Positions 22,984 to 25,119 of a DNA stretch of 25,119 nucleotides are shown piece after piece (the stretch's first letter is position 1; every line of letters begins with the position of its first letter). The position numbers were made by a program, and so were the translations under genes. Source of the stretch: Limnohabitans sp. (GTDB lineage: Bacteria > Pseudomonadota > Gammaproteobacteria > Burkholderiales > Burkholderiaceae_C). Location of the stretch: NCBI GenBank assembly GCA_021731425.1, contig JAKFXJ010000231.1, positions 1-25,119 of the forward strand, given 5' to 3'. The notes beneath the pieces are model-generated. The model was not told the DNA's origin and made no database searches. It worked only from the letters and a program-made list of their open reading frames with translations.

Positions 22984-23883
22984 TCAGAATGCCTTGGCCA
23001 CTGACTTGACCGCCGCCAGCAGCAATTGACTGGCTGGGCTCATGGAGCCCTTGCGCCTGCGTGTGATGCCCACTTGACGCGCCCATTGGTTGCCTGTGGC
23101 TAGCAGAGGCTGAAGCTGACCTGCACGGACTTCCCAATAGATCAACTCTGTGGGGATGAAGGTGAGGGCGTCGCTTTGCATCACCATGGACTTCATCAGC
23201 ACGGTGGAGGTGGTCTCGACCTGAGCCACAGGAGGCTCTAGCCCATGCTCGGCAAAGTAGTCGTCAAACGCCAAACGCTCGAGTTCGCGCTGGCGAGGCA
23301 GCACCCAAGGGTATAGGGTGAGCATGTTGGGGCTGACCACTTTGAGTTGTGTCAGGGGGTGGCCAGCGCGGGCCACCACCGTGGCCGTTTCGGTCAGCAG
23401 GGCCTCGTGGCTCAGGTCACTGTCGGTGGCGCGCGCGGGCACCGAGGACAATGCGAAATCCACCTCGCCTTGCTTGACCCATGGCATCAGGGCTTCGTTG
23501 AGCCCATACAAGACAGTCACCTGGATGTCCGGATTTTTTTGAGCCAAGGCCTGCAGGGCCAAAGGCAGCAAGCGGGTGGCCTCGGTAGGGCCACAGCCCA
23601 TCAGCACGTGGCCGCGCTGGGCTCCGCGCATGGCTTGGATTTCGCCGATGGCATTGCGCATTTCTGCTTCGATCACTTGCCCGTGCTGCATCAGTGCCTG
23701 GCCAAAGGGGGTGACGCTCACGCCAAAACGTCCGCGTTCAAGGAGGCGAACGCCCAAGGTCTTTTCGAGCGACTTGATGCTTTTGGACAGGGCCGGTTGT
23801 GAGATGTCCAGCCAAGCCGCCGCCTCGGTCAGGTTGCCGAAACGGGCAGCCGCCAGAAAGAGTTGAACTTTTCGGTAATCCAT
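22984..23883 (-). CDS. LysR family transcriptional regulator, divergent from the Rieske oxygenase gene
   Basis: The 299-residue protein has a LysR helix-turn-helix at residues 3-60 (KVQLFLAAARFGNLTEAAA, ISQPALSKSIKSLE, wing ERGRFGVSVTPFG). The effector domain runs from about 90 to 295 (GHVLMGCGPTEATRLLP, EVDFALSSVP, SMVMQSDALTFIPTEL). It is divergent from the Rieske gene (102 nt apart) and convergent with livF. The likely target is the oxygenase, possibly also the importer. A well-formed LysR box (23882-23896) overlaps its start codon, suggesting autorepression. It is more distant from the other two LysR proteins than they are from each other. Confidence 0.92.
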   Translation of the reverse strand: MDYRKVQLFLAAARFGNLTEAAAWLDISQPALSKSIKSLEKTLGVRLLERGRFGVSVTPFGQALMQHGQVIEAEMRNAIGEIQAMRGAQRGHVLMGCGPTEATRLLPLALQALAQKNPDIQVTVLYGLNEALMPWVKQGEVDFALSSVPARATDSDLSHEALLTETATVVARAGHPLTQLKVVSPNMLTLYPWVLPRQRELERLAFDDYFAEHGLEPPVAQVETTSTVLMKSMVMQSDALTFIPTELIYWEVRAGQLQPLLATGNQWARQVGITRRRKGSMSPASQLLLAAVKSVAKAF

Positions 23884-23896
23884 AACCTATGGTAAT
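23882..23896. promoter_or_regulatory. LysR binding box (T-N11-A) between lysR and the Rieske gene
   Basis: ATAACCTATGGTAAT is an imperfect dyad: ATAACC and the complement of GGTAAT agree in five of six positions around a 3-nt centre, with T and A exactly 11 nt apart. This is the classical LysR recognition pattern. It overlaps the LysR start codon and lies about 90 nt before the Rieske ATG. A nested perfect dyad CCATA-N3-TATGG (23880-23892) shares the site. The binding protein is presumably the adjacent LysR product. Confidence 0.55.
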
Positions 23897-23985
23897 GGAA
23901 AAAGCATGACAGGTTGTAGGTCAAGTCCTGGAGCTTTGTTAACTTGAGGGCTGTCACCCCACCTGAAGCCTGCCAAGGAGTTTTC

Positions 23986-25119
23986 ATGCAACCGATCGAT
24001 TTGGCGAACCTGGTTCAACCGGACCGTGTTCATAAAAGTGTCTACACAGACCAAGCGCTGTTTGATCTGGAGATGGCGCAGATTTTTGAGAAAGCCTGGG
24101 TCTACTGCGGGCATGAATCCCAGGTCAAAGAGGTCGGTGATTACTTCACCCTGCAGATTGGCCGTCAGCCCATGGTCATGGTGCGCGATGTGGACCGCAG
24201 TGTGCGCGTGCTCTACAACCGCTGCCCGCACCGGGGCGTGGCCTTGTGCGGGAACCAAAGTGGCAACACCGGCAAGGGTTTTGTCTGCTCGTACCACGCT
24301 TGGAGCTTTCACCTCAATGGCAAAGTCAAGGCCATCCCGCTTGTCAAAGGCTACGAAGGCACCCGCATGCACACCGACGATGCCGATTGCAGCATGGTGC
24401 CCGCTGCCCGTGTGGACAGCTACCGTGGCTTTGTGTTTGCCAGCTTGGCCAAAGAAGGCCCGAGCCTGATCGACTTTTTGGGCGAGGCAAAAATAGCGTT
24501 TGACGACATGTGTGACCGATCACCCGTGGGCGAGGTCGAGGCCGTGCCGGTGTGCCACCGTGTGGTGCAGCATTCGAACTGGAAGTTCTTCATGGAAAAC
24601 CAGCTCGATGCCCTGCACCCCTCGGTCACGCACCAGTCCACCGGGGTTTCGGCCCGTCGCGTGGAGCAGCGCCTCAAGAAAGACACAGGCTCAGCCCCCT
24701 TGTTTTTTCATTACCTGTCGACTTTTGCCTCCAGCTTTGACCAGTGGGATTCGGTGCAGACAGTCAACTTCAAGTATGGCCACGGTATTTTGAAAGCCTA
24801 CATGGGTCTGCGACCCACCGACCCGGACACGGTCGAATACGAGGCCTTGATCAAGAAGGCTTATGGGGAAGAAAAGGGCGAGGAGTACCTGGCGCGCAGC
24901 ATCCACCATGTGCTGATCTACCCCTATTTGTCGGTGCAGTCGCCCTTGCAGCAGCTGCGTTGCCTGCGCCCGATGGCGCCCAATAAGACGCTTTCCGAGA
25001 TCTGGCATTTCCGGCTCGTCGGCGCGCCCGAGTCGATCTACCGCCGTTCGCTCTGGTACTACAACCTGGTGAATTCGCCCTCGACGATGATCAACGCCGA
25101 CGACCTCGAGAACTGGCAG
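23986..25119 (+). CDS. Aromatic ring-hydroxylating (Rieske non-haem iron) oxygenase, alpha subunit, 3' end missing
   Basis: The 378 codons visible run off the window end. The Rieske [2Fe-2S] motif is C80-P-H82 and C101-x2-H104 (NRCPHRGVALC and CSYHAWSF), with 18 residues between. The catalytic iron motif is NWKFFMENQLDALHPSVTH, giving D208, H211 and H216 as bridging Asp and two His ligands, spaced as in naphthalene dioxygenase. The enzyme activates O2 to hydroxylate or demethylate an aromatic acid and needs a reductase, which is not in the window. ATG 23986 has AAGGAG 5 nt upstream. The gene is divergent from a LysR regulator and close to an acid importer. The exact substrate cannot be told. 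The last 50 or so codons look somewhat different in codon choice. Confidence 0.93.
   Translation, partial: MQPIDLANLVQPDRVHKSVYTDQALFDLEMAQIFEKAWVYCGHESQVKEVGDYFTLQIGRQPMVMVRDVDRSVRVLYNRCPHRGVALCGNQSGNTGKGFVCSYHAWSFHLNGKVKAIPLVKGYEGTRMHTDDADCSMVPAARVDSYRGFVFASLAKEGPSLIDFLGEAKIAFDDMCDRSPVGEVEAVPVCHRVVQHSNWKFFMENQLDALHPSVTHQSTGVSARRVEQRLKKDTGSAPLFFHYLSTFASSFDQWDSVQTVNFKYGHGILKAYMGLRPTDPDTVEYEALIKKAYGEEKGEEYLARSIHHVLIYPYLSVQSPLQQLRCLRPMAPNKTLSEIWHFRLVGAPESIYRRSLWYYNLVNSPSTMINADDLENWQ

Overview
The window looks like chromosomal DNA of a Betaproteobacterium, order Burkholderiales, most likely family Comamonadaceae. The reasons are the divergent uvrA / MFS block followed by ssb, a DUF3422 membrane protein, a Gram-negative porin of the Burkholderiales type, and two Bug/TctC solute-binding domains. 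The family-level placement is inference. No RNA gene, CRISPR array, insertion sequence or prophage gene was seen.

Left part (1-8400), housekeeping. A MerR-type regulator and a hotdog thioesterase face a CYTH (triphosphate tunnel) gene, a glutaredoxin-like gene and uvrA on the minus strand. Divergent from uvrA run a YajR-like MFS exporter and ssb, with a clean terminator, then the DUF3422 gene. Two genes at this end carry in-frame TAA codons with the reading frame perfectly continued on the other side. merR loses its last 21 codons. The CYTH gene is cut between its N-terminal ExExK motif and the rest.

Middle part (8490-15620), small-molecule metabolism. It holds a short-chain dehydrogenase lacking the usual YxxxK tyrosine and a LysR regulator divergent from a porin. 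A strong terminator follows, then a secreted Bug protein coupled by a 1-nt gap to a 674-residue protein. That protein joins a PrpF/4-oxalomesaconate tautomerase-like domain to a second Bug domain without a signal peptide. A LysR regulator follows. The fused protein is the most unusual item here.

Right part (15620-25119), organic acid and probably aromatic acid use. tcuA and tcuB (tricarballylate dehydrogenase and its Fe-S/membrane electron-transfer partner) overlap by 14 nt. A complete five-gene branched-chain-amino-acid-type ABC importer follows, tightly packed. A LysR gene then faces away from a Rieske non-haem iron oxygenase alpha subunit that runs off the end of the window.

Taken together, from 8.5 kb on the window reads as a scavenging region. 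It has outer-membrane entry (porin), periplasmic capture (Bug, ABC binding protein), import (LivHMGF), ring oxidation (Rieske), a tautomerase for C7 oxalomesaconate-type or aconitate-type acids, and feeding into the TCA cycle through cis-aconitate (TcuAB). Three LysR regulators serve it. The substrates are inferred from families, not shown by the sequence.
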